A DNA stretch of 64,000 nt from Bordetella parapertussis (GTDB lineage: Bacteria > Pseudomonadota > Gammaproteobacteria > Burkholderiales > Burkholderiaceae_C). A program made the translations under genes and the position numbers. Of this stretch, positions 55,875 to 64,000 are shown one piece after another. The stretch is taken from contig CAMATW010000004.1 of NCBI GenBank assembly GCA_945861305.1, positions 16,554-80,553 of the forward strand. Reading direction: 5' to 3'. The first letter of the stretch is position 1; each line of letters begins with the position of its first letter. A model generated the notes under the pieces. It had not been told where the DNA came from, made no database searches, and worked only from the letters and a program-made list of their open reading frames with translations.

Positions 55875-58678
55875 CCGGTATTGCGTAAGCCCGCTGCAAT
55901 GCCGTTGATCGACAAATGGATGCCGCGCTGCGCCCGCTCATCGGTGATGCCGGCACGGTGACGCCTTATCAGCTCCACTTGCAAATGGTGTAAGGGGTCG
56001 ATGTAGGGAAAACGGTGTTTGATGGAACGCGCCAACGAAGCGTTGTTGGCCAAGCGTTGCTTCGTGCCCGTGATGAGTTGCAAGGCCAGTGCGGTCAGTT
56101 GCCACTCGGCTTCAATTGCTTTGAAGATGCGCCGACGCAACTTGGCGTCAGTGACCAATTCGGCATAGCGTGACGCCAGCGCCAAATCGCTCTTGGCCAT
56201 GACCATGTCGATGTTCGAGAGCAGTGTGCGGAAAAACGACCACTGTTTGTCCATGCGGCGCAGCAATGCCAGTGCTTGTGCGCGGCTCAAAGTGGGGTGG
56301 TGGTCTAAAAACTGCTGCACGGCTGAACCAAAACCCAGCCAGCCAGGCAAGGCAAGACGACATTGCCCCCAACTAAAGCCCCAAGGAATGGCGCGAAGGT
56401 CTTCGATGCGTTGCGAGGCTTTGCGTGATGCTGGCCGCGAGCCAATATTGAGCGCGGCAATCTCGCGCAACGGCGTGGCTTCAAAAAAATAATCGGTGAA
56501 ACCCGGGGTTTCGTAAACCAAATGCCGATAGGCCTTGAAGCTGTGCGCTGACAAAACCTCGGCGGCTTCAATGAAGGCTCGTGGAGCGGCTTTTTGGGTT
56601 TGCAGCAAACTGGCCTCCAAGGTGGCGGCCACCAAGGTTTCCAAATTGCGCCGTCCCAAAGCCGGGTTGGCATATTTGGAGTTGATCACTTCGCCTTGCT
56701 CGGTGAGCCTGATTTGCCCACGCACCGTACCCGGGGGTTGCGCCAGAATCGCGTCGTAGCTGGGGCCGCCGCCGCGCCCCACGGTGCCGCCGCGCCCATG
56801 GAACAAACGCAAAGTGATGCCGTGCTCGTCTTCCAAGGTTTGGAACACATTCACCAAGGCCAACTCGGCTTGGTAAAGCGACCAGTTGCTGGTGAAGATG
56901 CCGCCGTCTTTGTTGCTGTCCGAGTAGCCCAGCATGATGTCTTGTTCGCTGCTGCTGCGCTTGACCATCTCGGCAACGCCTGGCAAAGCGAAATACCCGC
57001 GCATGATATGAGGCGCTTGTTGCAGGTCTTCAATCGTTTCAAACAGGGGCGACACAATCAATTCAGCCGTGGCCTTGTCGTTCAAGGTGCCGTGCAGCAG
57101 GCCTGTTTCTTTTTGCAGCACCAGAACTTCCAGCAAATCGCTCACGCTTTCGGTGTGGCTGATGATGGCGTGGCGAATGGCGTGTGAGCCGAAGTTGTGG
57201 CGTACCTGCCTTGCGGTTTCAAAAATGCGCAACTCGGACACGCTGTGGGCGCTGTAGCTGTGGTGGGGAATGCGCAAAGGGCGCGGGTCGTTCAAGCATT
57301 TCAGTAACAGGTTTTGGCGTTCTTCTTCCACTAGCTTGGCATAAGTCGCTTCTATGCCAGCCACCTTCATCAACTCCGCCACCACCAATTCATGCTGGTC
57401 CGAGCTTTGACGCAAGTCGACCGTCGCCAAATGGAAACCAAACACCTGTACCGCGCGAATAAGGGGGCGCAGGCGTGGAACGGCCAAGGTCTGGGCGTGC
57501 TGGGCGCTTAGTGCCTCATCCAAGGTTTGCAAATCGGCCAGCAAGCTGTCGGCATCGGTGTAAGGTTGTTGTGGCGGCAGGGCGTGTCGTGCAGCTTCTT
57601 TGCCTGTCAACTGCGTCAGTGTGGCAGCCAATCGGGCGTATATGAAGGTGAGGCTGCGCCGGTAAGGCTCGTCTTGCCGGTGCGCGTTGGTGTCGGGAGA
57701 AGAATCAGCCAAGGCTTGCAATGCGGGGGGCACACCGACCAGCATGGCCGAGGTGGACAACTCGCTGCCCAGCCAATGAATTTCAGTCAGATAGTGGCGC
57801 AGTGCTACCTCGCACTGGCGTTGCAAGGCGTACTGCAAGGTGTCGGCGTTCACATTCGGGTTGCCGTCTCGGTCGCCGCCCATCCATTGGCCCATACGGA
57901 AAAACGGGGCAATGGTTTGACCGCCCAAATCGGCTTCTAAGTCTGCATACAGCTTGGGGATTTCCGATAAAAAAGTGGTCTCGTAATAGCCCATCGCGTT
58001 TTCAATCTCGTCGGCCACAGTGAGCTTTGTGAAACGCAGCAAACGGGTCTGCCACAGTTGCAATACACGCGCACGCACTTGGGCTTCAATGAGTGCCATG
58101 GCGCGGGCAGTGGTGGCGTCTAAAGGCCTAGAGGTGATGGCGTCTCGATCTTGCAAACTTTGGGCAATACCGCGCTCGGCGTCCAAAATACTTTTGCGTT
58201 GTACCTCGGTGGGGTGGGCGGTCAGCACCGGTGAAATATGTGCATGGGCCAAGGCTTGGCGCACCGCCTTGTTGGTCCAACCGGCTGTTTTAAGTTTGCC
58301 CAACGCTTGCGCAACACTGCCCGATCTCACATCTCCTGCACGGTCGTGGATTTGTTGACGGCGAATATGGTGCTGGTCCTCGGCCAAGTTGGCCAAGTGG
58401 CTGAAATAGGTAAACGCCCGAATCACACTCACCGCTTGCACGCTGGACAAGGAGGCCAATTTTTTCTTCAAGGCCTTGCCAGCCAAAGCGTCCGCGTCGC
58501 GGCGAAACGCCACCGACAGGCGGCGAATTTGTTCAACCAAGCCAAACGCTTCCTGGCCCTCTTGTTCGCGAATCACATCGCCCAAAATACGGCCCAGCCA
58601 GCGGATGTCGTCCACCAAGGGACGTTCTTGCTGTTGTAACAGGGTGATTTGTCGAGCGGCAGCAGGTGGTCTTGGCAT
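55871..58678 (-). CDS. ppc: Phosphoenolpyruvate carboxylase
   Basis: A 935-residue anaplerotic enzyme forming oxaloacetate from PEP and bicarbonate. Catalytic and binding motifs are complete: [14 protein letters not shown] (catalytic His), [51 protein letters not shown] and the C-terminal NTG. The terminal Asn-Thr-Gly tail binds the allosteric inhibitor aspartate. Length is slightly above E. coli Ppc (883), mostly in N-terminal and loop segments. ATG 58678 is only 28 bases from the divergent hemC start, so promoters of the two genes must reach into coding DNA. Confidence 0.98.
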   Translation of the reverse strand: MPRPPAAARQITLLQQQERPLVDDIRWLGRILGDVIREQEGQEAFGLVEQIRRLSVAFRRDADALAGKALKKKLASLSSVQAVSVIRAFTYFSHLANLAEDQHHIRRQQIHDRAGDVRSGSVAQALGKLKTAGWTNKAVRQALAHAHISPVLTAHPTEVQRKSILDAERGIAQSLQDRDAITSRPLDATTARAMALIEAQVRARVLQLWQTRLLRFTKLTVADEIENAMGYYETTFLSEIPKLYADLEADLGGQTIAPFFRMGQWMGGDRDGNPNVNADTLQYALQRQCEVALRHYLTEIHWLGSELSTSAMLVGVPPALQALADSSPDTNAHRQDEPYRRSLTFIYARLAATLTQLTGKEAARHALPPQQPYTDADSLLADLQTLDEALSAQHAQTLAVPRLRPLIRAVQVFGFHLATVDLRQSSDQHELVVAELMKVAGIEATYAKLVEEERQNLLLKCLNDPRPLRIPHHSYSAHSVSELRIFETARQVRHNFGSHAIRHAIISHTESVSDLLEVLVLQKETGLLHGTLNDKATAELIVSPLFETIEDLQQAPHIMRGYFALPGVAEMVKRSSSEQDIMLGYSDSNKDGGIFTSNWSLYQAELALVNVFQTLEDEHGITLRLFHGRGGTVGRGGGPSYDAILAQPPGTVRGQIRLTEQGEVINSKYANPALGRRNLETLVAATLEASLLQTQKAAPRAFIEAAEVLSAHSFKAYRHLVYETPGFTDYFFEATPLREIAALNIGSRPASRKASQRIEDLRAIPWGFSWGQCRLALPGWLGFGSAVQQFLDHHPTLSRAQALALLRRMDKQWSFFRTLLSNIDMVMAKSDLALASRYAELVTDAKLRRRIFKAIEAEWQLTALALQLITGTKQRLANNASLARSIKHRFPYIDPLHHLQVELIRRHRAGITDERAQRGIHLSINGIAAGLRNTG

Positions 58679-58706
58679 AAAAAATCAGGTGTGGCGAGGG
58701 AAAACC

Positions 58707-59675
58707 ATGAGTGACCCCATGCTAGCATTCACAAGAGTAAACACGTTAACAACAGCCCCTATTTTGAGCACCGTTCACCTCACCATCGCCACCCGTGAGA
58801 GCCGTTTGGCCCTGTGGCAAGCCCACCATTTGCAAGACCTTCTGCAAGCGCGAGGTTGCAAAATCTCTATTTTGGGCATGACCACCCAAGGCGACCAAAT
58901 CTTGGACCGCTCTTTGAGCAAAGTCGGGGGCAAGGGTTTGTTTGTCAAAGAGCTTGAGGTCGCTTTGGAGGAGGGCCGTGCCGATTTGGCGGTGCATTCC
59001 CTCAAAGACGTGCCCATGGACATGCCCGAGGGCTTTGCGCTGGCTTGCGTGATGGAACGCGAAGATCCGCGCGACGCTTGGGTCTCGCCGCATTTCGCCA
59101 CCCTGCAAGACCTGCCGCAAGGTGCGGTCGTGGGCACCTCCAGCCTTCGCCGCACTGTTTTACTTCGTGCTTTGCGCCCCGATTTGCAGATAGAGCCCCT
59201 GCGTGGCAATTTAGACACCCGTTTGCGCAAGCTCGACGAGGGCCAGTACGCCGGCATTGTGTTGGCTGCAGCGGGCTTGAAGCGCTTGGCCTTGGCAGAT
59301 CGGATTCGCCATATTTTCTCCACCACCGAGATGCTCCCCGCTGCTGGACAGGGCGCTTTGGGCATTGAAATTCGCAGTGAGCGAGACGATGTGCGCAATG
59401 TCTTGGCCTCCTTGGCAGACCACACCACTTGGTTGGCTGTTGCCGCAGAACGTGCTGTCAGTCGCGCCATGGGCGGCAGTTGCTCCATGCCTTTGGCATC
59501 ACATGCCACGCTGCATCAAGGGCAATTGCGGATTGAGGCCGCTTGGGGCAACCCAGATGACCTGCATGCGCCCCTTTTGCGCGCGCACACCGAGGGTATG
59601 GCCTCCGATTTGGCGCAAGCGGAGCAACTGGGCTTGCAAGTGGCTGCCCAACTGCGAGCTCAGGGCGCCGCGTAA
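58707..59675 (+). CDS. hemC: Porphobilinogen deaminase (hydroxymethylbilane synthase)
   Basis: A 322-residue enzyme polymerising four porphobilinogens. The dipyrromethane cofactor attaches to Cys259 in [13 protein letters not shown]. Family blocks are [42 protein letters not shown] and [28 protein letters not shown] 58707 has a good site (GAGGG, 7 bases), but it gives about 25 residues before the conserved TIATRES start. TTG 58764 would give a 303-residue protein of normal family length and leave more promoter space. hemD follows after 20 bases. Confidence 0.96.
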   Translation: MSDPMLAFTRVNTLTTAPILSTVHLTIATRESRLALWQAHHLQDLLQARGCKISILGMTTQGDQILDRSLSKVGGKGLFVKELEVALEEGRADLAVHSLKDVPMDMPEGFALACVMEREDPRDAWVSPHFATLQDLPQGAVVGTSSLRRTVLLRALRPDLQIEPLRGNLDTRLRKLDEGQYAGIVLAAAGLKRLALADRIRHIFSTTEMLPAAGQGALGIEIRSERDDVRNVLASLADHTTWLAVAAERAVSRAMGGSCSMPLASHATLHQGQLRIEAAWGNPDDLHAPLLRAHTEGMASDLAQAEQLGLQVAAQLRAQGAA

Positions 59676-59695
59676 CTGCGCTGGCTGCTCCTCGT

Positions 59696-60499
59696 ATGGT
59701 GCGCACCGCCAGATTGGCTTTAGACGTCATCCTCACCCGACCTACTGCTGAAGGGCAGACGTGGGCGACGGGTTTACGCAAAGCCGGACACCGCGTTAAA
59801 CACTGGCCGTTGATCGACGTCAACCCTATGACCGATTTGATGCGCTTGCGGTCTGTGCTCGATGCTTGGCATGGTTACCAAGCGGTGATGTTTGTCAGCC
59901 GTGCAGCCGTGACCAATGCTTTAGGCGCAATGAAACCCAAAGCCGGATGGGGCATGACGCGCTGTTGGGCCACAGGGCCTGGCACCCGACAGGCTTTGCG
60001 CGATGCTGGTGTTCCAGACACATTGATCGATTCGCCACCGCCTGACGCGGCACAGTTTGATACCGAATCATTGTGGCCGGTGGTGCAAGCCAAGCTCCAG
60101 CCGCTGCAGCCCGTTTTGCTGTTGCGGGGCAGTGATGGCGACCAAGAAGACCCTAACTCCCAAGGCTCTGGGCGCGATTGGTTATTGCGGCAACTGGCCT
60201 TGAGCGGTGTTGCGGTGGAAATTTTGTCGGTCTACCAACGCTGCGTTCCGCGTTGGGACAAATACCGTTTACAAGAAGCAAGTCAAGCCGCCCAAGACAG
60301 CAGTATTTGGTTGTTCAGCAGTTCCCAGGCCTTGAACAACTTGGCCAGTTTGCTGCCAGACCAAGATTGGGGCGCCACCCTCGCCATGGCCACGCATGAA
60401 CGGATTGTGCAAACTGCCAAGGCCATGGGCATGGGGAAAGTGGTTTTTTGCAGACCCAGTCTTGGCGAAGTGCTTGCCTCATTAGAATTGATGGCATGA
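59696..60499 (+). CDS. hemD: Uroporphyrinogen-III synthase
   Basis: A 267-residue two-domain enzyme that closes hydroxymethylbilane with inversion of ring D. The sequence is poorly conserved as usual for HemD. VILTRPTAEGQTWATGLRKAGH (start of domain 1), AVMFVSRAAVTNAL, CWATGPGTRQALRDAGVPDTL, LLLRGSDGDQEDPN and WLFSSSQALNNLASLLP are the recognisable blocks. Position directly after hemC, and ATGA coupling to hemX, make the assignment secure. Confidence 0.95.
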   Translation: MVRTARLALDVILTRPTAEGQTWATGLRKAGHRVKHWPLIDVNPMTDLMRLRSVLDAWHGYQAVMFVSRAAVTNALGAMKPKAGWGMTRCWATGPGTRQALRDAGVPDTLIDSPPPDAAQFDTESLWPVVQAKLQPLQPVLLLRGSDGDQEDPNSQGSGRDWLLRQLALSGVAVEILSVYQRCVPRWDKYRLQEASQAAQDSSIWLFSSSQALNNLASLLPDQDWGATLAMATHERIVQTAKAMGMGKVVFCRPSLGEVLASLELMA

Positions 60500-61560
60500 G
60501 CAGTGAGTCTGGACCAACGCAAGTAAACCCTCCCCCCGCGGCCGGTCCTGAAGCCTCACGTTCTCTTTGGCGCTCTTATGGGGTTAAGTTTGTTGGCTTG
60601 CTTGCCTTGCTTGCGTTGGCATTGGCCATCATGTTGTGGCAAAAACTCAGTTTGATTCAAGAGCAATTGGCCAGACAAAGCGCGGATGCGGGACAACTTT
60701 CCATGCAAGCCAATAGCTTGGCCAAAAACGCGCAAGACTTGGCCAACGAAACCGCAGCCCGAGTCGCTTTGCTCGATACCCGTCTCAGTGAAGTCGCTTT
60801 GCAGCGTTCGCAACTCGAAGAATTGATGCAAAGCCTGACGCGCTCAAGAGACGAAAACATGGTCGTGGATATCGAGTCCGCGCTGAGTCTGGCACAGCAG
60901 CAAGCCGAACTCACTGGCAGTGTGCAACCCATGTTGGCCGCATTGCAAAGTGCGCAAAAACGGTTAAGCAAAGTGTCGCAACCGCGTCTGGCACCCGTGT
61001 TGCGTGCGTTGCAAACGGATATTGACCGCATCCAGTCGGCCAGCGTCACCGATACCCCTAGCTTGCTCAACAAGCTCGATGAGTTGGTGGTATTGGTAGA
61101 AGAACTGCCCTTGCTCAATGCGGTGGGCGTCAACAGCCGAGCCACCCCCGCGCCCAGTAAGCCCTTGGGCAATGTGTGGGAGCAAGCGTGGCGCCAAGGG
61201 CAGTGGTCATTATTGGGTGCCAGCGTGTGGACAGAGTTAAGCAGTCTTGTACGAGTAAGTCGCATTGACCAACCCGAGGCGGTGTTACTCACGCCTGAGC
61301 AGAGCTTTTTTGCCCGTGAAAATTTGAAATTACGTTTGCTCAACGCTCGTTTGGGTTTACTGGCCAGACTGACAACAGCCTCGCGCAATGATTTGCAATG
61401 GGCCGAACGCGATATGCGTCGCTTCTTTGACGTCTCTGGTCGTAAAGGCATCACTGCCTTGACCTTGCTCAATCAAACCCAAATTCAAATCCGTCAATTT
61501 GATATGCCGCGTTTGGACAATTCGCTGGCAGCGCTGGCGACAGCGGCGGCAGGTCGCTGA
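60496..61560 (+). CDS. hemX: HemX-type membrane protein (uroporphyrinogen-III C-methyltransferase domain family)
   Basis: A 354-residue inner-membrane protein with a single N-terminal helix (FVGLLALLALALAIMLW, residues about 34-50) after a Pro-rich cytoplasmic start. A long coiled-coil region follows (residues about 55-130: LIQEQLARQSADAGQLSMQANSL and onward), then a helical periplasmic domain (LRRFFDVSGRKGITALTLL-like end). Despite the family name it has no methyltransferase motif. HemX is a conserved partner of hemCD/hemY in proteobacteria with an unclear role. It overlaps hemD by four bases and ends 1 base before hemY. Confidence 0.9.
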   Translation: MSSESGPTQVNPPPAAGPEASRSLWRSYGVKFVGLLALLALALAIMLWQKLSLIQEQLARQSADAGQLSMQANSLAKNAQDLANETAARVALLDTRLSEVALQRSQLEELMQSLTRSRDENMVVDIESALSLAQQQAELTGSVQPMLAALQSAQKRLSKVSQPRLAPVLRALQTDIDRIQSASVTDTPSLLNKLDELVVLVEELPLLNAVGVNSRATPAPSKPLGNVWEQAWRQGQWSLLGASVWTELSSLVRVSRIDQPEAVLLTPEQSFFARENLKLRLLNARLGLLARLTTASRNDLQWAERDMRRFFDVSGRKGITALTLLNQTQIQIRQFDMPRLDNSLAALATAAAGR

Positions 61561-61561
61561 G

Positions 61562-62854
61562 ATGCGCATGGCGCTGTGGTTTGTCGCCTTGTTTGCGGTC
61601 GCTGTGGCTGTGGCCTTGGGTTTGAGCCAACAAGTGGGTACTGTCACCTTGTTTGTGCCGCCCTACCGTGTCGACCTTTCGCTCAATTTGGTATTGATCA
61701 GCTTGGCTGCGCTGTTTGCCTTGTTGTATCTGGCCCTTCAAAGCCTATTGGGCTTGTGGGTGCTGCCAGAGCAGGCGCGGCGTTGGCGTGTGCAGCAACG
61801 TGAACGCAACGCCCAATCGCTAATGCTTAACGCTCAAATCGGTTGGATGACGGGGCGTTATCTGCGGGCTCGCAAAGCGGCATTGCAAGGGTTGGCGCAT
61901 GTAGATGTCTTGCTTTCAGCCCAAGATGGCGTTTCGCCAAGCAACAGTTTGCTGCTCATGCGCAGCGTCTTGCATTTGTTGGCCGCTGAAAGTGCGCATG
62001 TACTGCGCGACGAAAAAGCGCGGGACGAGCATTTGCAGCAGGTCTTTCAGCCTCACCCTGCTTTGGGCTCATCGTTGCGCAATGAAGTGCAAGATGCGGC
62101 GCGCTTGAGCGCTACTCGCTGGGCCTTGCACGACCGCGATGAGCGCGGTGCGCACCAGCACCTCAGTCAATTACCCCAAGGCACAGCGCGACGCACTTTA
62201 GCGCTGCGCTTGCGATTGAAAGCGGATCGCATGGGGCAAATGCATCTGCCCGCATTGGACACCGCAAGGTTATTGGCTAAGCATGGTGCTTTTTCTTCCA
62301 ACGCGGCCAACAGTTTGATGCGTGGCCTGTCTTTGGCCAGTATTGACGACTGTCGTGATGCGCATCAGTTACAAGCCACTTGGCGTATCTTGCAATCTGC
62401 CGAAAAAGCCATGCCCGAGGTCGCCGTGCACGCTGCACTGCGTTTGCTTGGTTTCAAAGGCGAGGCCAATTTGGCTTTGCAATGGCTTTTGCCTGTTTGG
62501 GAAGCCCTCTCGAGCAACCCCGCAGAGTGGAGTGACAGCACAGTGCACCAACGTGTGTTGGAAGTGCTGGCGCAGGCCTTGCAGACCTTGACCCCAGACA
62601 GCGAGTGGTTGGCGCGTGTGGAACAAGCGCGATTGGGCAATCCGCGCAGCGTCGAGTTGCAGTACTTGAGCGGTATGGTCTGCTTGCGCCACAGTTTATG
62701 GGGCAAGGCTCAGCAACTGCTAGAACAAGCTGCACCGCGTTTGCAGTCCAGCGATTTGAAACGCAGCGCTTGGCGAGCGTTGGCCGAACTGGCCGAGCAA
62801 AAAGGCGATCAAGCGCAAGCGCTGGCGTGTTGGAAACTGTCCGCCAGCGCTTGA
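61562..62854 (+). CDS. hemY: Heme biosynthesis HemY N-terminal domain / TPR protein
   Basis: A 430-residue proteobacterial HemY, unrelated to Gram-positive protoporphyrinogen oxidase of the same name. Two N-terminal transmembrane helices (WFVALFAVAVAVALGLSQQVG and LVLISLAALFALLYLALQSLLG) flank FVPPYRVDLS. ARRWRVQQRERNAQSLMLNAQIGWMTGRYLRARKAAL is the HemY signature, followed by TPR-like helical repeats to the C-terminus (LRHSLWGKAQQLLEQAAPRL, AWRALAELAEQKGDQAQALACW). It probably scaffolds heme-pathway proteins at the membrane. It converges on rne with a 9-base gap. Confidence 0.92.
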   Translation: MRMALWFVALFAVAVAVALGLSQQVGTVTLFVPPYRVDLSLNLVLISLAALFALLYLALQSLLGLWVLPEQARRWRVQQRERNAQSLMLNAQIGWMTGRYLRARKAALQGLAHVDVLLSAQDGVSPSNSLLLMRSVLHLLAAESAHVLRDEKARDEHLQQVFQPHPALGSSLRNEVQDAARLSATRWALHDRDERGAHQHLSQLPQGTARRTLALRLRLKADRMGQMHLPALDTARLLAKHGAFSSNAANSLMRGLSLASIDDCRDAHQLQATWRILQSAEKAMPEVAVHAALRLLGFKGEANLALQWLLPVWEALSSNPAEWSDSTVHQRVLEVLAQALQTLTPDSEWLARVEQARLGNPRSVELQYLSGMVCLRHSLWGKAQQLLEQAAPRLQSSDLKRSAWRALAELAEQKGDQAQALACWKLSASA

Positions 62855-62863
62855 ACTGCAGTC

Positions 62864-64000
62864 TTAGGTCGCAGGACGGTTATCATCAAACGGCATAGCC
62901 ATTTGCCGTAAATCGCGTTTGGTTTCTACCAATACCAAGGGGCCTTCATCAATCACGATGGGTGCTGGACGCTCACGCGGCACATGCACGGGCTTGGGTT
63001 CGGCAGCAATGGCCGCCTGTACTTGAGCGATGCTCTCAGGGTTGGAGTTCACCCACTCTAAACCGCTACCAGAGGCGACTTGCTGCAACTGCCCCATGGG
63101 CAGTTCATAGGAGGCGATGCTGGGCATTTGGTGCGATGTTGCCGCCATCGCGGGTGTTGCCACTGCAACAGGCGCGGGTGCTGCGGGCGACCAAGCGTTA
63201 TCCACGCTGGCTGTGTTTGCTTCATCGGCCTTTTCTTCTCGGTGTGCACGATCGCGCCCATAGCGGTCCCGGTTGCGTCGTTCTCGGCGCTCATTGACGC
63301 GCTCGCCGCCTTCGCTTGCCGTTGCCGACTCTTCAGACACACTTTGCTGCTCAAGACCGATAGCATTGTTGACAGGCGCATCCTCTGCCAATGGCATTTG
63401 AGCGTCGGCTGTGCTCTGGTTACTGCGCTCGCCACGACGTCCACGGCCACGGCGTCCGTCGGTTTTTTCACGCGGAGCGCGCTCGGTGGTCTCGCTGACG
63501 CTGACTGCCATATCGCCTGCCACGGTGTTGGCGGTGGCTTCTGTGGCCCCAGCCTCTTGGCGACGGCGTCCGTCTGGGCGCTCGCCGCGTCCACGTCCGC
63601 GTCCACCTTCGGCGCGGTCGCCGCGGGGCGTGTCGGTCTTTGCTTCATTGGCGCGGTCATCACGGCCTTCGCCTCGACCTTCACTATTGCGTGCTTCGCT
63701 TCCACCGCGGCGTGCTTCGCCACGGCGTTGACCACCGCGGCGGTTGTCGCCAGTGCGGCCTTCGCCACTTCGCCCATCGCGGCGCTCGCCTGAGCGAGCC
63801 GGCTTGTCTTCTGTGGCAGGTTTGGCTGGTTCGTTGGCGGGTTCGCCGCCGAACAAGTTTTTAAGCCATCCAAAAAAGCCTTTTTCAGCTGGTGCAGCAG
63901 CTGCGGGGCTGGTGCGTTTGGCTGCAGGTGTCGAAGGTGCTGTCGCTTCAGACCTGGCTGCACGCGGCTCAGCGTGCGGTGCGGGCAAATCGGGCAGCAC
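62864..64000 (-). CDS. rne: Ribonuclease E, C-terminal part (5' end outside window)
   Basis: The last 378 residues of an RNase E-like protein; the catalytic S1/DNase I-like core lies beyond the right edge. The segment starts with a Pro/Ala-rich linker and FFGWLKNLFGG, an amphipathic stretch like the membrane-targeting or domain-boundary helix of RNase E. A very basic Arg/Gly-rich disordered region follows (RRGGQRRGEARRGGSEAR, GGRGRGRGERPDGRRR), then an acidic/Ala-rich part. The tail GPLVLVETKRDLRQMAMPF is the conserved C-terminal microdomain of betaproteobacterial RNase E. These regions bind RNA and degradosome partners. Confidence 0.92.
   Translation of the reverse strand: MLPDLPAPHAEPRAARSEATAPSTPAAKRTSPAAAAPAEKGFFGWLKNLFGGEPANEPAKPATEDKPARSGERRDGRSGEGRTGDNRRGGQRRGEARRGGSEARNSEGRGEGRDDRANEAKTDTPRGDRAEGGRGRGRGERPDGRRRQEAGATEATANTVAGDMAVSVSETTERAPREKTDGRRGRGRRGERSNQSTADAQMPLAEDAPVNNAIGLEQQSVSEESATASEGGERVNERRERRNRDRYGRDRAHREEKADEANTASVDNAWSPAAPAPVAVATPAMAATSHQMPSIASYELPMGQLQQVASGSGLEWVNSNPESIAQVQAAIAAEPKPVHVPRERPAPIVIDEGPLVLVETKRDLRQMAMPFDDNRPAT

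Noticed and set aside
63080..63793. Alanine-rich open frame on the plus strand within the rne tail
   Set aside because: Antisense to the Arg/Gly-rich RNase E tail; low-complexity GC-rich DNA keeps several frames open.

Overview
The window looks like chromosomal DNA of a betaproteobacterium of the order Burkholderiales, most likely family Comamonadaceae (Limnohabitans/Rhodoferax-like). This rests on gene content and arrangement: tctBA-type transporter genes, a DUF3422 gene, paired acyl-CoA dehydrogenases, ftsK-lolA-rarA, hemCDXY opposite ppc, ribF-ileS-lspA, bimodular queF, an RNase E with a basic Arg/Gly-rich tail, and frequent TTG leucine codons. Coding density is very high, stop/start overlaps of the ATGA type are common, and no stretch longer than 300 bases lacks a gene. 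I saw no rRNA, CRISPR array, prophage, integrase or intact insertion sequence.

Layout. 1-6.9 kb: end of a probable tatD, a long imperfect hairpin, a spermidine-synthase-like protein, tctB-tctA without tctC, DUF3422, a gamma-glutamyltransferase-family protein and a DMT permease, all rightward. 6.9-15.4 kb: an atypical SDR, a second DMT permease, a quinone oxidoreductase, the leftward ribF-ileS-lspA block, an HNH protein and purN. 15.5-22.7 kb: a PimC/PimD-like acyl-CoA dehydrogenase pair, DUF1653, an RsmB-type methyltransferase, a desaturase coupled to a GMC oxidoreductase, and a small secreted protein. 22.7-31.8 kb: rpmB-rpmG, trxB, ftsK-lolA-rarA, a ferredoxin-reductase-like flavoprotein, an epimerase-like protein and an Old Yellow Enzyme. 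31.9-38.8 kb: a large lipoprotein with a G-rich tract, tRNA-Leu(CAA), cysM-nudix-tusA and valS. 38.9-41.8 kb: a DsbA/FrnE-like protein and a coupled flavin hydroxylase/VOC pair.

42-47 kb is the most interesting part: rubrerythrin, a CCG-domain iron-sulfur protein, DUF3501, yaaA, an alpha/beta hydrolase and queF. It reads as a peroxide/iron defence module and carries two near-identical 21-base REP-like hairpins, one before rubrerythrin and one between the iron-sulfur gene and DUF3501. 47-55.5 kb: dienoyl-CoA-isomerase-like crotonase, dinB with an inserted segment, an FMN alpha-hydroxy-acid dehydrogenase, BenE-type permease, acyl-CoA ligase, argH, and a FitAB/VapBC-type toxin-antitoxin pair with a recognisable promoter/operator. 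55.7-64 kb: a tiny membrane protein, ppc, the hemC-hemD-hemX-hemY operon and the 3' part of rne.

Most genes are housekeeping or oxidative/fatty-acid/aromatic metabolism. The accessory-looking items are the toxin-antitoxin pair, the lipoprotein, the REP-like hairpins and the long hairpin at the left end. All assignments come from reading motifs and gene order; no database search was possible.
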